DNA of 64,000 nt from Pseudoxanthomonas indica (GCF_900167565.1 NZ_FUZV01000001.1:992001-1056000); one strand, 5' to 3'; shown: positions 8,295-18,127, counted from the first letter of the stretch. The notes: a model not told the origin generated them from the sequence alone. A program made the numbers and translations.

Positions 8295-8858
8295 ATGTCC
8301 CTGATCAACACGCAAGTCCAGCCCTTCAAGACCACGGCGTTCCATGCCGGCGAATTCGTCGAAGTCAGCGATGCCAGCCTCAAGGGCAAGTGGTCCGTGA
8401 TCATCTTCATGCCGGCCGCCTTCACCTTCAATTGCCCCACCGAAGTGGAAGACGCCGCTGACAACTACGCCGAGTTCCAGAAGGCCGGCGCCGAGGTCTA
8501 CATCGTCACCACCGACACGCATTTCTCGCACAAGGTGTGGCACGAAACCTCCCCGGCGGTGGGCAAGGCCCAGTTCCCGCTGGTCGGCGACCCGACCCAC
8601 CAGTTGACCCGCGCCTTTGGCGTGCACATCGAAGAAGAAGGCCTGGCCCTGCGCGGCACCTTCATCGTCAACCCGGAAGGCGTGATCAAGACGCTGGAAG
8701 TGCATGACAACGCCATTGCCCGTGACGTGTCCGAGTCGCTGCGCAAGCTCAAGGCGGCCCAGTTCGTCGCCAACAACCCTGGCCAGGTCTGCCCGGCCAA
8801 GTGGAAGGAAGGCGCCAAGACTATCGCCCCGTCGCTGGACCTGGTCGGCAAGATCTAA
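8295..8858 (+). CDS. ahpC: alkyl hydroperoxide reductase subunit C (peroxiredoxin)
   Basis: A typical 2-Cys peroxiredoxin of 187 residues that reduces H2O2, organic peroxides and peroxynitrite in the cytoplasm. The peroxidatic Cys47 sits in FTFNCPTEV and the resolving Cys166 in GQVCPAKW, positions that match enterobacterial AhpC within one residue. The oxidised disulfide is reduced by AhpF, encoded next. The ATG at 8295 has a ribosome site (AGAGGAAA) seven bases upstream; an upstream in-frame ATG at 8202 lies in the OxyR-site region and is rejected. Expression should be induced by OxyR through the dyads upstream. Confidence 0.98.
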   Translation: MSLINTQVQPFKTTAFHAGEFVEVSDASLKGKWSVIIFMPAAFTFNCPTEVEDAADNYAEFQKAGAEVYIVTTDTHFSHKVWHETSPAVGKAQFPLVGDPTHQLTRAFGVHIEEEGLALRGTFIVNPEGVIKTLEVHDNAIARDVSESLRKLKAAQFVANNPGQVCPAKWKEGAKTIAPSLDLVGKI

Positions 8859-8895
8859 GTTTCAAGCTGCGCGTTTCACTGCAGTCGCAACACAG

Positions 8896-8919
8896 GTGCC
8901 CGGACGATCGTCCGGGCAC
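8896..8919 (+). terminator. 24-bp perfect palindrome between ahpC and ahpF
   Basis: A perfect palindrome starts GTGCCCGGAC and is centred on GATC. It is followed by TTT and C5 rather than a full T-run, so it is more likely a partial terminator or an mRNA 3'-end stabiliser than a complete stop. It would let ahpC mRNA outnumber ahpF mRNA. Confidence 0.55.
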
Positions 8920-9112
8920 TTTCCCCCGCAGACGGACGGTTGCATCAGCGGCTTGCGCCGCGCCGGTTCTCTCCCCCTGGCTCTCTCCCCGGCCCAGGCC
9001 GCTCCTGCAAACGCCCTCCCCCCACTCTCACGGCCCGCTCGCTTGCGATCGGTAGCTGCCGCAGTGCCCACCTCCCCCCGATCCCCTTAGCGCTTTACTC
9101 AAGGAGTCACCC

Positions 9113-10696
9113 ATGTTGGATGCCAGCCTCAAGACCCAGCTCCAGGCCTACCTGGAAAAGGTCATCCGTCCGATCGAGATCACAGCTTCGCTGGATGACA
9201 GCGACAGCTCGCAGGAAATGCGTTCGCTGCTGGCCGATCTGGCCGCGCTTTCTCCGCAGATCCGGGTGACCGAGAGCCGCGACGATGCGCATCGCAAGCC
9301 GTCGTTCGCCTTGGGTTCGCCGGGCCAGGACATCCACCTGCGCTTTGCCGGCGTGCCGATGGGCCACGAGTTCACTTCGCTGGTGCTGGCGCTGCTGCAG
9401 GTGGGCGGGCATCCTTCCAAGCTGGGCCAGGACGTCATCGAGCAGATCCGCGATCTGGACGGCGACTACAAGTTCGAAACCTATTTTTCGCTGACCTGCC
9501 AGAGCTGCCCGGACGTGGTGCAGGCACTGAACCTGATGAGCGTGCTCAATCCTCGCATCCAGCACGTGGCCATCGATGGCGCCCTGTTCCAGCAGGAAGT
9601 GGAAGCGCGCGAAGTGCTGTCGGTGCCTTACATCTTCCTCAACGGCGAAGTGTTTGGTGCCGGCCGCATGGGTGTTCCGGAAATCCTGGCCAAGCTGGAT
9701 ACCAACTCGGCGGCGCGTGAAGCCGCCAAGATCGCCAGGAAAGAAGCGTTCGACGTATTGGTGATCGGCGGTGGCCCGGCCGGCGCCGCAGCTGCGGTGT
9801 ATGCCGCGCGCAAGGGCATCCGCACCGGCGTGGCGGCTGAACGTTTCGGTGGTCAGGTGCTGGACACGCTGGCGATCGAGAATTTCATTTCGGTGCCCTA
9901 CACCGAAGGGCCCAAGCTGGCCGCTGCGTTGGAACAACACGTCAAGGACTACAGCGTCGATGTGATGAACCTGCAGCGCGCCGAGAAGCTGGTGCCCGGC
10001 AAGGACATGATCGAAGTGCAGCTGGCCAACGGCGCCACGCTCAAGAGCAAGACGGTGATCCTGTCCACCGGCGCGCGCTGGCGGCAGATGAACGTGCCGG
10101 GCGAAGAGCAGTACCGCAACAAGGGCGTGGCCTACTGCCCGCACTGCGATGGCCCGTTGTTCAAGGGCAAGCGCGTGGCGGTGGTGGGTGGCGGCAACTC
10201 CGGCGTGGAAGCGGCGATTGATCTGGCCGGCATCGTCAAGCACGTGACTTTGATCGAATTCGACAGCCAGTTGCGCGCCGACGAAGTCCTGCAGCGCAAG
10301 CTGCGCAGCCTGCCGAACGTGCGCATCATCGTCAGCGCGCAGACCACCGAAGTGCTGGGCGATGGCGGCAAGGTCACCGGACTGGTCTACAAGGACCGTG
10401 CCGGTGGCGACACCCACCGGCTGGAACTGGAAGGCGTGTTCGTACAGATCGGCCTGCTGCCCAACACCGAATGGTTGAAAGGCACGGTTGCGCTGTCGGC
10501 GCGTGGCGAGATCGAAGTCGACGCCCATGGCCGTACCTCGGTACCGGGCGTGTTTGCCGCCGGCGATGCCACCACGGTGCCTTACAAGCAAATCGTGATC
10601 GCGATGGGCGAAGGATCCAAGGCCGCACTGAGCGCGTTCGATCACCTGATTCGTACTTCGGCGCCGGCGGAAGTCCAGGAGGCGATGTCGGCGTGA
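9113..10696 (+). CDS. ahpF: alkyl hydroperoxide reductase subunit F
   Basis: A 527-residue flavoprotein disulfide reductase that passes electrons from NADH to AhpC. The N-terminal tandem thioredoxin-like domain carries Cys129-Cys132 (SLTCQSCPD). From about residue 210 comes the thioredoxin-reductase-like part: the FAD site [19 protein letters not shown], the redox pair Cys342-Cys345 (AYCPHCDGP), the NAD(H) site [14 protein letters not shown], and the C-terminal FAD motif [15 protein letters not shown]. An AAGGAG ribosome site precedes the ATG. It follows ahpC by 254 bases that hold a palindrome and a C-rich spacer. Confidence 0.97.
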   Translation: MLDASLKTQLQAYLEKVIRPIEITASLDDSDSSQEMRSLLADLAALSPQIRVTESRDDAHRKPSFALGSPGQDIHLRFAGVPMGHEFTSLVLALLQVGGHPSKLGQDVIEQIRDLDGDYKFETYFSLTCQSCPDVVQALNLMSVLNPRIQHVAIDGALFQQEVEAREVLSVPYIFLNGEVFGAGRMGVPEILAKLDTNSAAREAAKIARKEAFDVLVIGGGPAGAAAAVYAARKGIRTGVAAERFGGQVLDTLAIENFISVPYTEGPKLAAALEQHVKDYSVDVMNLQRAEKLVPGKDMIEVQLANGATLKSKTVILSTGARWRQMNVPGEEQYRNKGVAYCPHCDGPLFKGKRVAVVGGGNSGVEAAIDLAGIVKHVTLIEFDSQLRADEVLQRKLRSLPNVRIIVSAQTTEVLGDGGKVTGLVYKDRAGGDTHRLELEGVFVQIGLLPNTEWLKGTVALSARGEIEVDAHGRTSVPGVFAAGDATTVPYKQIVIAMGEGSKAALSAFDHLIRTSAPAEVQEAMSA

Positions 10697-10835
10697 ACCA
10701 GCAGGCGCGCCATTGACCATGGTGTAACGGCGTTTCCACGCCTCGCCGCGGCTTGGCATACCATCCACCCTGCGAAGGCGGGCGGCCCGACAGGCGCCGC
10801 CCGGCCACTTGCCGCAGCCAGCACGGGGAACTGAC

Positions 10836-11804
10836 ATGAACCTGCGCGATTTGAAGTACCTGGTGGCGCTGGCCGACCACAAGCATTTTGGTCATGCGGC
10901 GGCGGCCTGCTTTGTCAGCCAGCCCACGCTCTCGACCCAGATCAAGAAGCTGGAAGAAGAACTGGGCGTTTCGCTGGTCGAGCGTGCACCGCGCAAGGTG
11001 ATGCTGACGCCGGCTGGACGCGACGCGGCCGATCGCGCGCGCCGGATCGTGGCGGAAGTGGAACAGATGAAGGAAGCCGCCCGCCGCAGCCAGGATCCCG
11101 AGGCGGGCACGGTCAGGCTGGGCATCTTTCCCACCTTGGGCCCGTATCTGCTGCCCCACGTGGTGCCGCGCATCCGCCAGCGGTTTCCGCAACTGGAACT
11201 TTTGCTGATCGAGGAAAAGAGCGACGTGCTGCTCTCGCGCCTGCGCGAAGGCAAGCTCGACGCCGGCATTCTTGCCTTGCCCTTGCATGACGATCAGCTG
11301 CACACCGAATTCCTGTTCGAGGAACCGTTCCTGCTGGCGGTGCCCGAAGCGCATCCGCTTGCACGGCGCCAGGCGCTGTCGCTGAGCGAATTGTCCGAGC
11401 AGCAATTGCTGCTGCTGGAAGACGGCCATTGCCTGCGCGAACAGGCGCTGGATGTCTGCCGCCTCGCCGGCGCCAACGAAAAATCCGAATTCCGTGCCAC
11501 CAGCCTGGAGACCCTGCGGCAGATGGTGGCCGCCAATGTCGGCATTACCCTGCTGCCCACCCTGGCGGTGAAGCCACCGGTGGCGCGCTCGGAAAACATC
11601 CACCTGCTCGGCTTCACCGACTCCCATCCCAGTCGCCGGATCGCCATGGCCTGGCGCAAGAGCTCGGCCATGGGCGAATTCCTGCAGCAGCTGGCGCAGG
11701 TGTTTCGCGAACTTCCGCCCTCGTTGTTCGACCCCAGTACTGAGTCCCCGACGGCCGTGCCGCGCGCGGAGGCAACTGAGCCCCGGCACGCCCCGGTGAC
11801 TTGA
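10836..11804 (+). CDS. oxyR: hydrogen-peroxide-sensing LysR-type regulator OxyR
   Basis: A 322-residue LysR-family activator. The N-terminal winged helix-turn-helix (MNLRDLKYLVALADH, then AACFVSQPTLSTQIKKLE) binds DNA. The sensing cysteines are Cys199 (GHCLREQ) and Cys208 (DVCRL), the same numbers as in E. coli OxyR, so disulfide switching should be conserved. A tail of about 20 residues beyond the usual end is Pro/Glu-rich and probably dispensable. The ATG chosen has a GGGGAA ribosome site; an upstream in-frame start adds nine residues. ahpC-ahpF-oxyR is the order described in Xanthomonas, and the dyads before ahpC are its expected targets. Confidence 0.97.
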   Translation: MNLRDLKYLVALADHKHFGHAAAACFVSQPTLSTQIKKLEEELGVSLVERAPRKVMLTPAGRDAADRARRIVAEVEQMKEAARRSQDPEAGTVRLGIFPTLGPYLLPHVVPRIRQRFPQLELLLIEEKSDVLLSRLREGKLDAGILALPLHDDQLHTEFLFEEPFLLAVPEAHPLARRQALSLSELSEQQLLLLEDGHCLREQALDVCRLAGANEKSEFRATSLETLRQMVAANVGITLLPTLAVKPPVARSENIHLLGFTDSHPSRRIAMAWRKSSAMGEFLQQLAQVFRELPPSLFDPSTESPTAVPRAEATEPRHAPVT

Positions 11805-11850
11805 ACGCGGACGACAGCCGGGCTACGGTAGTCACACAGGAAAACCAGCT

Positions 11851-11885
11851 CGGGCGGCGCGGTAACGCGGCGCCCGTTTTCTTTC
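11851..11885 (+). terminator. intrinsic terminator after oxyR
   Basis: Outer stem CGGGCG/CGCCCG, a G-G mismatch, an inner CGCG/CGCG stem with GTAA loop, then TTTTCTTTCT. It separates oxyR from rnk. Confidence 0.85.
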
Positions 11886-11923
11886 TGTTTGCAATCCCAC
11901 TTTCTACGTAAAAGGACTGGACC

Positions 11924-12331
11924 ATGACCCAACAACACGCCAGCGGCCTGCCGCCTTCGCTGATTCTTTCCAGCGTGGATTTCAATCGCCTGGAAGCCTT
12001 GCTTGATTCACCCGCGCAGCGCCATCAACCGGCCGCCCAAGCGCTGATGGAGGAACTCAACCGCGCCGAAGTACTGCCACCCGAGCAGGTCCCGGACAGC
12101 GTGGTCACCATGCATTCGTTCGTCGATTGCGTCGACGAACTGACCGGAGAACGCCATGGCCTGACCCTGGTGTATCCGCACGAATCCGATGTCGATCAGG
12201 GCCGCGTCTCCGTGCTGGCGCCGGTGGGCAGCGCGCTGCTGGGACTGTCGCTGGGCCAGACCATCGACTGGAACGCCCCCGGTGGACGTCACCTGCGCCT
12301 GCGGGTCACCGAAATTCGTCGCCCGGACTGA
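11924..12331 (+). CDS. rnk: regulator of nucleoside diphosphate kinase (Rnk, GreA-like)
   Basis: The 135-residue protein has the Rnk layout: a short N-terminal helical part (residues 1-50, FNRLEALLDS, AQALMEELNRAEV) and a C-terminal GreA/GreB-type FKBP-like domain (SFVDCVDELTGERHGLTLVYP, then VLAPVGSALLGLSLGQ). Rnk binds RNA polymerase near the secondary channel but lacks the long coiled coil and acidic tip needed for transcript cleavage, which is also the case here. A good AAGGA ribosome site precedes the ATG. It has its own unit after the oxyR terminator. Confidence 0.88.
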   Translation: MTQQHASGLPPSLILSSVDFNRLEALLDSPAQRHQPAAQALMEELNRAEVLPPEQVPDSVVTMHSFVDCVDELTGERHGLTLVYPHESDVDQGRVSVLAPVGSALLGLSLGQTIDWNAPGGRHLRLRVTEIRRPD

Positions 12332-12400
12332 GCGTCTCGCCGCGGCGGCTGAACTGCCCGCCGCCGCAGGGCATACTGTGACCCCCATTTCTTCCGCCCC

Positions 12401-13378
12401 ATGAGTGAGCTGATGACCGCTTCCGCCCCATCCAAGCTGGCGCAATTGCGCGAACTTTCCGTCGTCGTGGCCGATACCGGCGACTACGAGGCAATCAAGC
12501 GCCTGAAGCCGGTGGACTGCACCACCAATCCGACGCTGGTCAAGAAGGCGCTGGACCTGCCGGTCTATGCCGAGTTGATCGAGCGCGAACTGGCTTGGGC
12601 GCGCGGACAATCCGGTGATGCGCAGGCGCTGGTCAATGAAGTCGCCGATCGCCTCACCGTGGGCGTGGGCGCGATGTTGAGCGAACTGATCCCCGGCCGC
12701 GTTTCCACCGAGGTGGACGCGGACCTGGCCTACGACACCGCCGCTACGGTCGCCAAGGCGCACAAGTTCGTGGCGATGTATGGCGAGCGCGGCATCGCCC
12801 GCGACCGCATCCTGATCAAGGTGGCCTCCACCTGGGAAGGCGTCGAGGCCGCGCGCCAGCTGCAGGCCGAGGGCATCGATTGCAATCTCACCCTGATCTT
12901 CAATCGCGCGCAGGCCATTGCCTGTGCCGAAGCCGGTGCGTTCCTGATCTCGCCGTTCGTGGGCCGCATCCTGGACTGGTACGTGGCCAATGGCCAAGTG
13001 CCGGCGAGCATCGATGAAGACCCGGGCGTGGTGTTTGTCCGTGGCGTGTACGACGAGTTCAAGCGCCGTGGTTCGGCCACGGTGGTGATGGGCGCCTCGT
13101 TCCGCTCCACCGCACAGATCGAAGCCCTGGCCGGTTGCGATCGCCTGACGATTTCGCCGGACCTGCTGGAAAAGCTGGATCAGGACAGCGGCATGCTGCC
13201 GCGCAAGCTCAGCCCGGGCGCCGCACAGCCGGTGCAGACCGCCCCCATCAATGCCCAGAGTTTTGCCGCCGCGATTGAAGCCGATCCGATGGCCAAGGAA
13301 AAGTTGGCGACGGGCATCGAGATCTTCGCCAAGGATCTGGTGTCGCTGCGCGAGACCATCGCCAAGCGCCTGGCCTGA
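12401..13378 (+). CDS. tal: transaldolase
   Basis: Class-I transaldolase of 325 residues in the TalB size class, moving a dihydroxyacetone unit from sedoheptulose-7-phosphate to glyceraldehyde-3-phosphate in the non-oxidative pentose phosphate pathway. Signature stretches are [14 protein letters not shown] (residues ~36-49), [14 protein letters not shown], and the Schiff-base lysine in [30 protein letters not shown] and [11 protein letters not shown] complete the barrel. A second in-frame ATG at 12413 could also be used. The gene stands alone between rnk and a strong terminator. Confidence 0.96.
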   Translation: MSELMTASAPSKLAQLRELSVVVADTGDYEAIKRLKPVDCTTNPTLVKKALDLPVYAELIERELAWARGQSGDAQALVNEVADRLTVGVGAMLSELIPGRVSTEVDADLAYDTAATVAKAHKFVAMYGERGIARDRILIKVASTWEGVEAARQLQAEGIDCNLTLIFNRAQAIACAEAGAFLISPFVGRILDWYVANGQVPASIDEDPGVVFVRGVYDEFKRRGSATVVMGASFRSTAQIEALAGCDRLTISPDLLEKLDQDSGMLPRKLSPGAAQPVQTAPINAQSFAAAIEADPMAKEKLATGIEIFAKDLVSLRETIAKRLA

Positions 13379-13404
13379 TACCTTCCCGCCAGAGCGCCAT
13401 AAAG

Positions 13405-13436
13405 AAAGGCCGCGGGTTCTGTCCGCGGCCTTTTTT
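13405..13436 (+). terminator. intrinsic terminator after tal
   Basis: GGCCGCGG/CCGCGGCC with a 7-base loop and T6 on the plus strand, flanked by AAA on the other side. It could also stop the convergent sulfotransferase transcript, whose stop codon is two bases beyond it. Confidence 0.92.
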
Positions 13437-13437
13437 C

Positions 13438-15003
13438 TTACATCCCCATGCTCGCGACCCAGCGCGCGTAGCGCTGCCAGCTGCCGATATTGCGTACGTG
13501 CAGACCCTCGCGCACCTGCGAGCTGCTGGCGGTGGCGGCGGGCGCGGTATTGCTCTCGATCTGGATCATCGCCGGGTCGTATTCGATGCCGCAGAACTCG
13601 GCGATATGGCGCGCCCAGCCCTCGGGTTCGCGCATTACGTCTTCGTAGTCCGCCAGCAGCCAGCGATCCGGCAGGACGCGGCTCCAGTGCTCGACCAGGG
13701 TTTCGAAACGGCGGTATTGCGCCGCCATTTCCGACAGGTCGTAGCTGAAGGGATAGGCCTGCGCCGAGAACAGGTGCTTGAAGGTCGAGAAGCAGCTGTC
13801 CATCGGGTTGCGACGCACGCAGATGATGCGCGCGTCCGGCAGCGCGCGGTGGATGAAGCCGGCGTGCAACAGGTTGTTGGGCAGCTTGTCGACCAGCAGG
13901 CGAGCGTCACCGGCGCGCCACTTCGTGCGCTCCAGATAGCCGCGTCCCAGCGCCTCGAAGTCGATGCCCTGCACGGCCTCCAGCCCCGGCTGACGTAGGG
14001 GTTCGCCCATGAAGCGATCGGCTTCCCAGGACAGCTGCGCCAGGAAATCGTTGAGCTCCCCGGCCGACTGCACCTGTGGATGATTGCCAAGCATGCGTTC
14101 GATGACGGTGGTGCCGCTGCGCGGCAGGCCAACGATGAAGACCGGCGTGTGGTGGGCGCGCGCCTGTGACGCTCCCGGCGCGGTCACGAACTCGCGCGAG
14201 CACAGCGTGCGCAACTGCTGGTAACTCTCGTCATCGTGGCTGGCCGCGTAGTTCAGCCGCTTGCGCTTGAGCGCTGCGCCGCGCTCCAGTGCTGCCCAGG
14301 CCTCTTCGGTACGGTCGGCATCGTCCAGTTCCTTGAACAGGGCGTACTGAAAATAGATGGCGTCTTCGTGGTCGGCGGACACATGCGCGGCCGACTTGCG
14401 CAGTCGCGGTACCCGCGCGCCGGCCGGTTCACTGCGCGCATGGTGCGCCAGCGCCCAATGGGCTTCGGCATGCAGCGGATTGGCGGCAATCACCTGCTCG
14501 AAGGCGTCTGCGGCTTCGTCCATGCGGCCCAGGTGGCGCAGGGCCGTGGCGCGCGCATACAGCAAGGCAGGCGCCATGCCGGCACTGCGTTCGATCGCAT
14601 GGTCGGCCAGGCGCAGCGCGTCGTCATGGGCTTCCACCAGCCCCAGGTACTGCACCAGACCGGGGCTGGCACGCAGCACCACCGGATCGTTCCAGTCCGC
14701 GCCGAGGATCAGGTCACGGACGGTCTGGTATTCGCCCAGCATCAGCAGGCGCATGCATACCTCCGCCAGGAAGGCGTTGGAGTCGCTGTTGCGCCATGTC
14801 TCGGCCGCCGAACGCGCCGTCTCCACGGTTTCGCGCAGCTTGCCCTCCTGTTGCGCAATCGCCGACAGCGCCAGCCACGCGCGGCATTGGCTCGGGTCCT
14901 TGGCCAGCATGTCGCGGTAAATCTGGCGGGCCTCATCGAAGCGGCGCTCGCCAATGGCCTGGCGGCCCTGTGCCACCAGCGCACTGATTTCGTCGTTCTG
15001 CAT
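13438..15003 (-). CDS. TPR-repeat sulfotransferase family protein
   Basis: A 521-residue two-part protein. Residues 1-260 hold several tetratricopeptide repeats (ARQIYRDMLAKDPSQCRAWL and AADAFEQVIAANPLHAEAHW are typical). Residues ~280-510 form a sulfotransferase domain: the PAPS 5'-phosphosulfate loop FIVGLPRSGTTVIERML near residue 287, and the 3'-phosphate region ICVRRNPMDSCFSTFKH. It would move sulfate from PAPS to a peptide or glycan; no substrate can be named. No signal peptide is visible, so it is cytoplasmic. It lies 91 bases downstream of the Oar-like TonB receptor gene, a pairing that recurs in Xanthomonads, with a terminator between them. Confidence 0.85.
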   Translation of the reverse strand: MQNDEISALVAQGRQAIGERRFDEARQIYRDMLAKDPSQCRAWLALSAIAQQEGKLRETVETARSAAETWRNSDSNAFLAEVCMRLLMLGEYQTVRDLILGADWNDPVVLRASPGLVQYLGLVEAHDDALRLADHAIERSAGMAPALLYARATALRHLGRMDEAADAFEQVIAANPLHAEAHWALAHHARSEPAGARVPRLRKSAAHVSADHEDAIYFQYALFKELDDADRTEEAWAALERGAALKRKRLNYAASHDDESYQQLRTLCSREFVTAPGASQARAHHTPVFIVGLPRSGTTVIERMLGNHPQVQSAGELNDFLAQLSWEADRFMGEPLRQPGLEAVQGIDFEALGRGYLERTKWRAGDARLLVDKLPNNLLHAGFIHRALPDARIICVRRNPMDSCFSTFKHLFSAQAYPFSYDLSEMAAQYRRFETLVEHWSRVLPDRWLLADYEDVMREPEGWARHIAEFCGIEYDPAMIQIESNTAPAATASSSQVREGLHVRNIGSWQRYARWVASMGM

Positions 15004-15035
15004 TCACTTACCCCTGGGTGGGCCGACAGCATAAA

Positions 15036-15068
15036 CCAAAGAAAACGGCCGCCCCGAGGGGCGGCCGT
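15036..15068 (-). terminator. intrinsic terminator after the Oar-like receptor gene
   Basis: A perfect ten-base stem (ACGGCCGCCC/GGGCGGCCGT) with CGAG loop is followed, on the minus strand, by TTTTCTTT. It lies between the receptor and the sulfotransferase, so any co-transcription must be by read-through. Confidence 0.85.
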
Positions 15069-15094
15069 CTTGACTTGCTCGACTTCGGTGTTGC

Positions 15095-18000
15095 TTAGAA
15101 GTCGTACTGCACCATGAAGCGGACGGTGCGCGGAGCCTGCCAGTACAGCGGAGTCAGGTAGGTCTCGTTGCGGACCGACGGGTTGCCCACGCTGTTCTCG
15201 CCTTCTTCGTCGACCGAAGTCGGCTTGTCGGAGTTGAACAGGTTGAACACGTCCACCTTGAAGGTCAGGCCTTCAGCGAACGACGGACGGTAAGCCACGT
15301 TCATGTCGAAGGTGGTGGTCCAGGCCATACGGCCGGCCGTGCCACGCGGAACCACGGTCGAGCCGTTGTCCACGCCGTTCGGATCACCCAGGTCGCACGA
15401 GAAGTACGAGTTGCGGTAGTGGACCGGATCTTCACCATACACGCCGAAGCAGTTCAGCGGACGGCCCGACTGCACCAGCAGGTTGCCGCCGACCGACCAC
15501 TCATCGGTGATGTCCCAGTTGCCGAACATCTTCAACGTGTGGCGACGATCGTTGGGCAGGTAGCCGAACGAGCCGATGGCCAGTTCCGGATAGTCGAAGT
15601 CCTGGGTCGTGCCGGTGTCGCCCTGGCCGATGTCGGACTTCACGCCACCTTCGGTGTTGCCCTTGCTCTTGCCGTAGGTGTACGAACCCTGCAGGAAGAA
15701 CTTGTCCCAGGCGCCTTCCCAGAAGAATTCCAGCGCGCTGTAGGTACGCTTGGCCTTCGGGCCCAGCTCGCCGGCGGCGATGCGGACGTTTTCGATGGTG
15801 CCGTCGCCATTGACGTCGATGTTCCAGACGCCGTCGCTGCCCGGGTTGTACAGGCGGCAGTACGGGAACGACGGATTGCCCAGACCACCGAACACGTCGT
15901 CTTCGGTGAAGCCGTTGTTGACGGCCCAGTCGACGATCGGACGATAGTCGCAGGTGTCATCGATGGCGCGCTTCAGTTCGCGATAGATACCGCGGACACC
16001 GGCCGACAGGTGATCGGTCAACTGGGCCTGGAAGCCAAGGATGTACTCATCCTGGTACATCGGCTTCAGGTTGGTCGAAGCGATCGAGTTGGGGTTCTTG
16101 GCACCACCGTATTCACCGTTGGCGTAGAACGGCTCGGTGTAGCAGTTGCGCAGTTCGCAAGGCGCCGTGCCCAGCGGAGCGCCGGTGACCGGATCGACGC
16201 CAGTGAAGGTGAAGTCCTGGAACTCGTACAGCGAAGCCGAGGCGCCACGCACAGCGACGTTGGCAGTCAACGGCAGCGCGTAACGGCCGGCGTTACCGAA
16301 GATCTTGAACGACGAGTCGCCGTTCACGTCCCACGAAAAGCCCAGGCGCGGTGCGAACTGGTTGTCGATCTTGACGTAAGTCTCGCCGGCACCGTTCTTG
16401 TTCTCGAAGCTGTCCCAGCGCAGGCCACCGTAGACGAGGAAGTTGTCGGTGATGTTCCAGGTGTCTTCAACGTAGAACGCACGCTGCTCGACCTTCACCT
16501 CGGCACCCTGGCGGATGTTGATGCGGCGGACGTAGTCCTGGGCGGCCGTGGCGTGGTACAGGTACTGATAGTAGTAGTTGCCGGAGTAGGCGGTGCCATC
16601 GACGGTTTCGAAATCGTCCAGGTCGTAGCCGAACTTGACGACGTGGCTACCCAACAGCCATTCGGCGTCGATGCGGAACTGGTCGCGGGTGTCCTTGGCA
16701 TCGGCACGATTGAGCGAGGTGGCGAAATCGCAACCGGAGTAGATGCCGGTGGCGTCGCGGCGATCCGACGGACGCTGGTCGCGAACGATCGGACAGCCGC
16801 CCACAACGCTGTTGAGGTTGCCGTCGTACGAAATGCGCGAACCGTCGGCCTGAATGGCATGGTTGGAACGCGAGAATTCGCCGTGACCCGCCAGCGCGGT
16901 CAGGGTGAAGCTGTCGGTCAGGTAGCCGGTGTACTTGAGCGCGTAGTTCTCGCCACCGTCTTCTTCGTGCAGGGTGCCGACATAGGTGCCACGCTCCGGC
17001 TTCACCGAGTTCTCAGCAAAATTGGTGTAGTAGTACGCGGTGTCGGTCTTGCGCTTGTCCGAGAAAGCAGTCAGTTCCAGCAGGTTGTTGTCGTTGATGT
17101 TCCAATCCAACTTCACCAACCACGACGGCGACTTCTGCTCCGACTGGGTGTTCTTGCCACCGCTGAGCGAACCCGGATAGCCGGCGTCATCGGTCTTGCC
17201 GTACTGCAGCAAGGCGTAGCCGAACAGCTTGTCCTTGATCAGCGCGCCGGAAGCCCACACCGAAGCGGTGGCGGCCCAGCCGTTGTCCTTGGAATTGTCC
17301 GAGACCAGGCGACCATTGTTGTAGACCAGGTTCGGGGTGGTTTCCTTGAGAGATTCCGGCTCCCAGAAAATGTTGCCGCCTGCATGGAAATCATTGCTAC
17401 CGCGCTTGGTAATCAGGTTGATCACGCCACCGGTGGAGCGACCAAACTCGGCACCGTAACCACCCGTCTTGATCTGCTGCTCGGCGATCGCCTCGAACGG
17501 GATCTGCGCGAAGTTGAGGTTCTTGAAGGTGTTGGTGATGTTGAAGCCGTTGACGTAGTACTGGTTTTCCGAAACGGACGAACCGCCGAAAGAAGCCAGG
17601 TTGCCAAACGCAGCGTCACCCTTGATGGTGCCCGGAGCCAGCAAGGCCACGCCGGTGATGTCACGCGGCACCGGAATCTTGGCGATCTGCTCGGCCGTCA
17701 GGATCGTGGTGGATTCCACCGACGATACGTCGATCGGGTTGATGGCGTTGGTGCCCACGACCGTGACGGCATCCAGCGTGTTTGCACTGCCGTCGGCAGC
17801 GGCGCGGACGAAGTCGACGTTGGCGGCGGTGCCGACCGAAACGACGATGTCACGGCTGCTGCTGGTGCCATCGGCGCCATTGCGGGTCACCTTGTACTTG
17901 CCGGTCGGCAGGGCCGAGAAGCGGTAGCTGCCATCGGCCGATGCACTGATGGTGCGGGTGAAGCCGGTGTCCGGGCTGACGATGGTGATGGTGTCGCCTG

Positions 18001-18127
18001 CGCCGGCAGTGCCGTTGATCGCGCCAGCAGAGTTGGACTGCGCGCTGACGCCGCCCACGAAGCATGCGCCAAGGGCCAGGCTCAGGGCCGTGCGCTTGAT
18101 GCCTTTCGACAAATAGTTGGAACCCAT
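15095..18127 (-). CDS. Oar-like TonB-dependent receptor with N-terminal carboxypeptidase-regulatory-like domain
   Basis: A 1010-residue outer-membrane protein. The signal peptide (GIKRTALSLALGACFVGGVS then AQS) is followed by a beta-sandwich domain at residues ~37-105 (TITIVSPDTGFTRTISASAD, GSYRFSALPTGKYKV), of the carboxypeptidase D regulatory type. Next come the plug (TLDAVTVVGTNAINP, GYGAEFGRSTGGVINLITKRG) and a large Asn/Tyr-rich barrel ending in FMVQYDF, with terminal Phe as expected for BAM recognition. Oar-type receptors of Myxococcus and Xanthomonads are linked to protein export or uptake of peptides and glycans; no substrate can be read here. A GAGAGAG ribosome site precedes the ATG. 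Confidence 0.92.
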   Translation of the reverse strand: MGSNYLSKGIKRTALSLALGACFVGGVSAQSNSAGAINGTAGAGDTITIVSPDTGFTRTISASADGSYRFSALPTGKYKVTRNGADGTSSSRDIVVSVGTAANVDFVRAAADGSANTLDAVTVVGTNAINPIDVSSVESTTILTAEQIAKIPVPRDITGVALLAPGTIKGDAAFGNLASFGGSSVSENQYYVNGFNITNTFKNLNFAQIPFEAIAEQQIKTGGYGAEFGRSTGGVINLITKRGSNDFHAGGNIFWEPESLKETTPNLVYNNGRLVSDNSKDNGWAATASVWASGALIKDKLFGYALLQYGKTDDAGYPGSLSGGKNTQSEQKSPSWLVKLDWNINDNNLLELTAFSDKRKTDTAYYYTNFAENSVKPERGTYVGTLHEEDGGENYALKYTGYLTDSFTLTALAGHGEFSRSNHAIQADGSRISYDGNLNSVVGGCPIVRDQRPSDRRDATGIYSGCDFATSLNRADAKDTRDQFRIDAEWLLGSHVVKFGYDLDDFETVDGTAYSGNYYYQYLYHATAAQDYVRRINIRQGAEVKVEQRAFYVEDTWNITDNFLVYGGLRWDSFENKNGAGETYVKIDNQFAPRLGFSWDVNGDSSFKIFGNAGRYALPLTANVAVRGASASLYEFQDFTFTGVDPVTGAPLGTAPCELRNCYTEPFYANGEYGGAKNPNSIASTNLKPMYQDEYILGFQAQLTDHLSAGVRGIYRELKRAIDDTCDYRPIVDWAVNNGFTEDDVFGGLGNPSFPYCRLYNPGSDGVWNIDVNGDGTIENVRIAAGELGPKAKRTYSALEFFWEGAWDKFFLQGSYTYGKSKGNTEGGVKSDIGQGDTGTTQDFDYPELAIGSFGYLPNDRRHTLKMFGNWDITDEWSVGGNLLVQSGRPLNCFGVYGEDPVHYRNSYFSCDLGDPNGVDNGSTVVPRGTAGRMAWTTTFDMNVAYRPSFAEGLTFKVDVFNLFNSDKPTSVDEEGENSVGNPSVRNETYLTPLYWQAPRTVRFMVQYDF

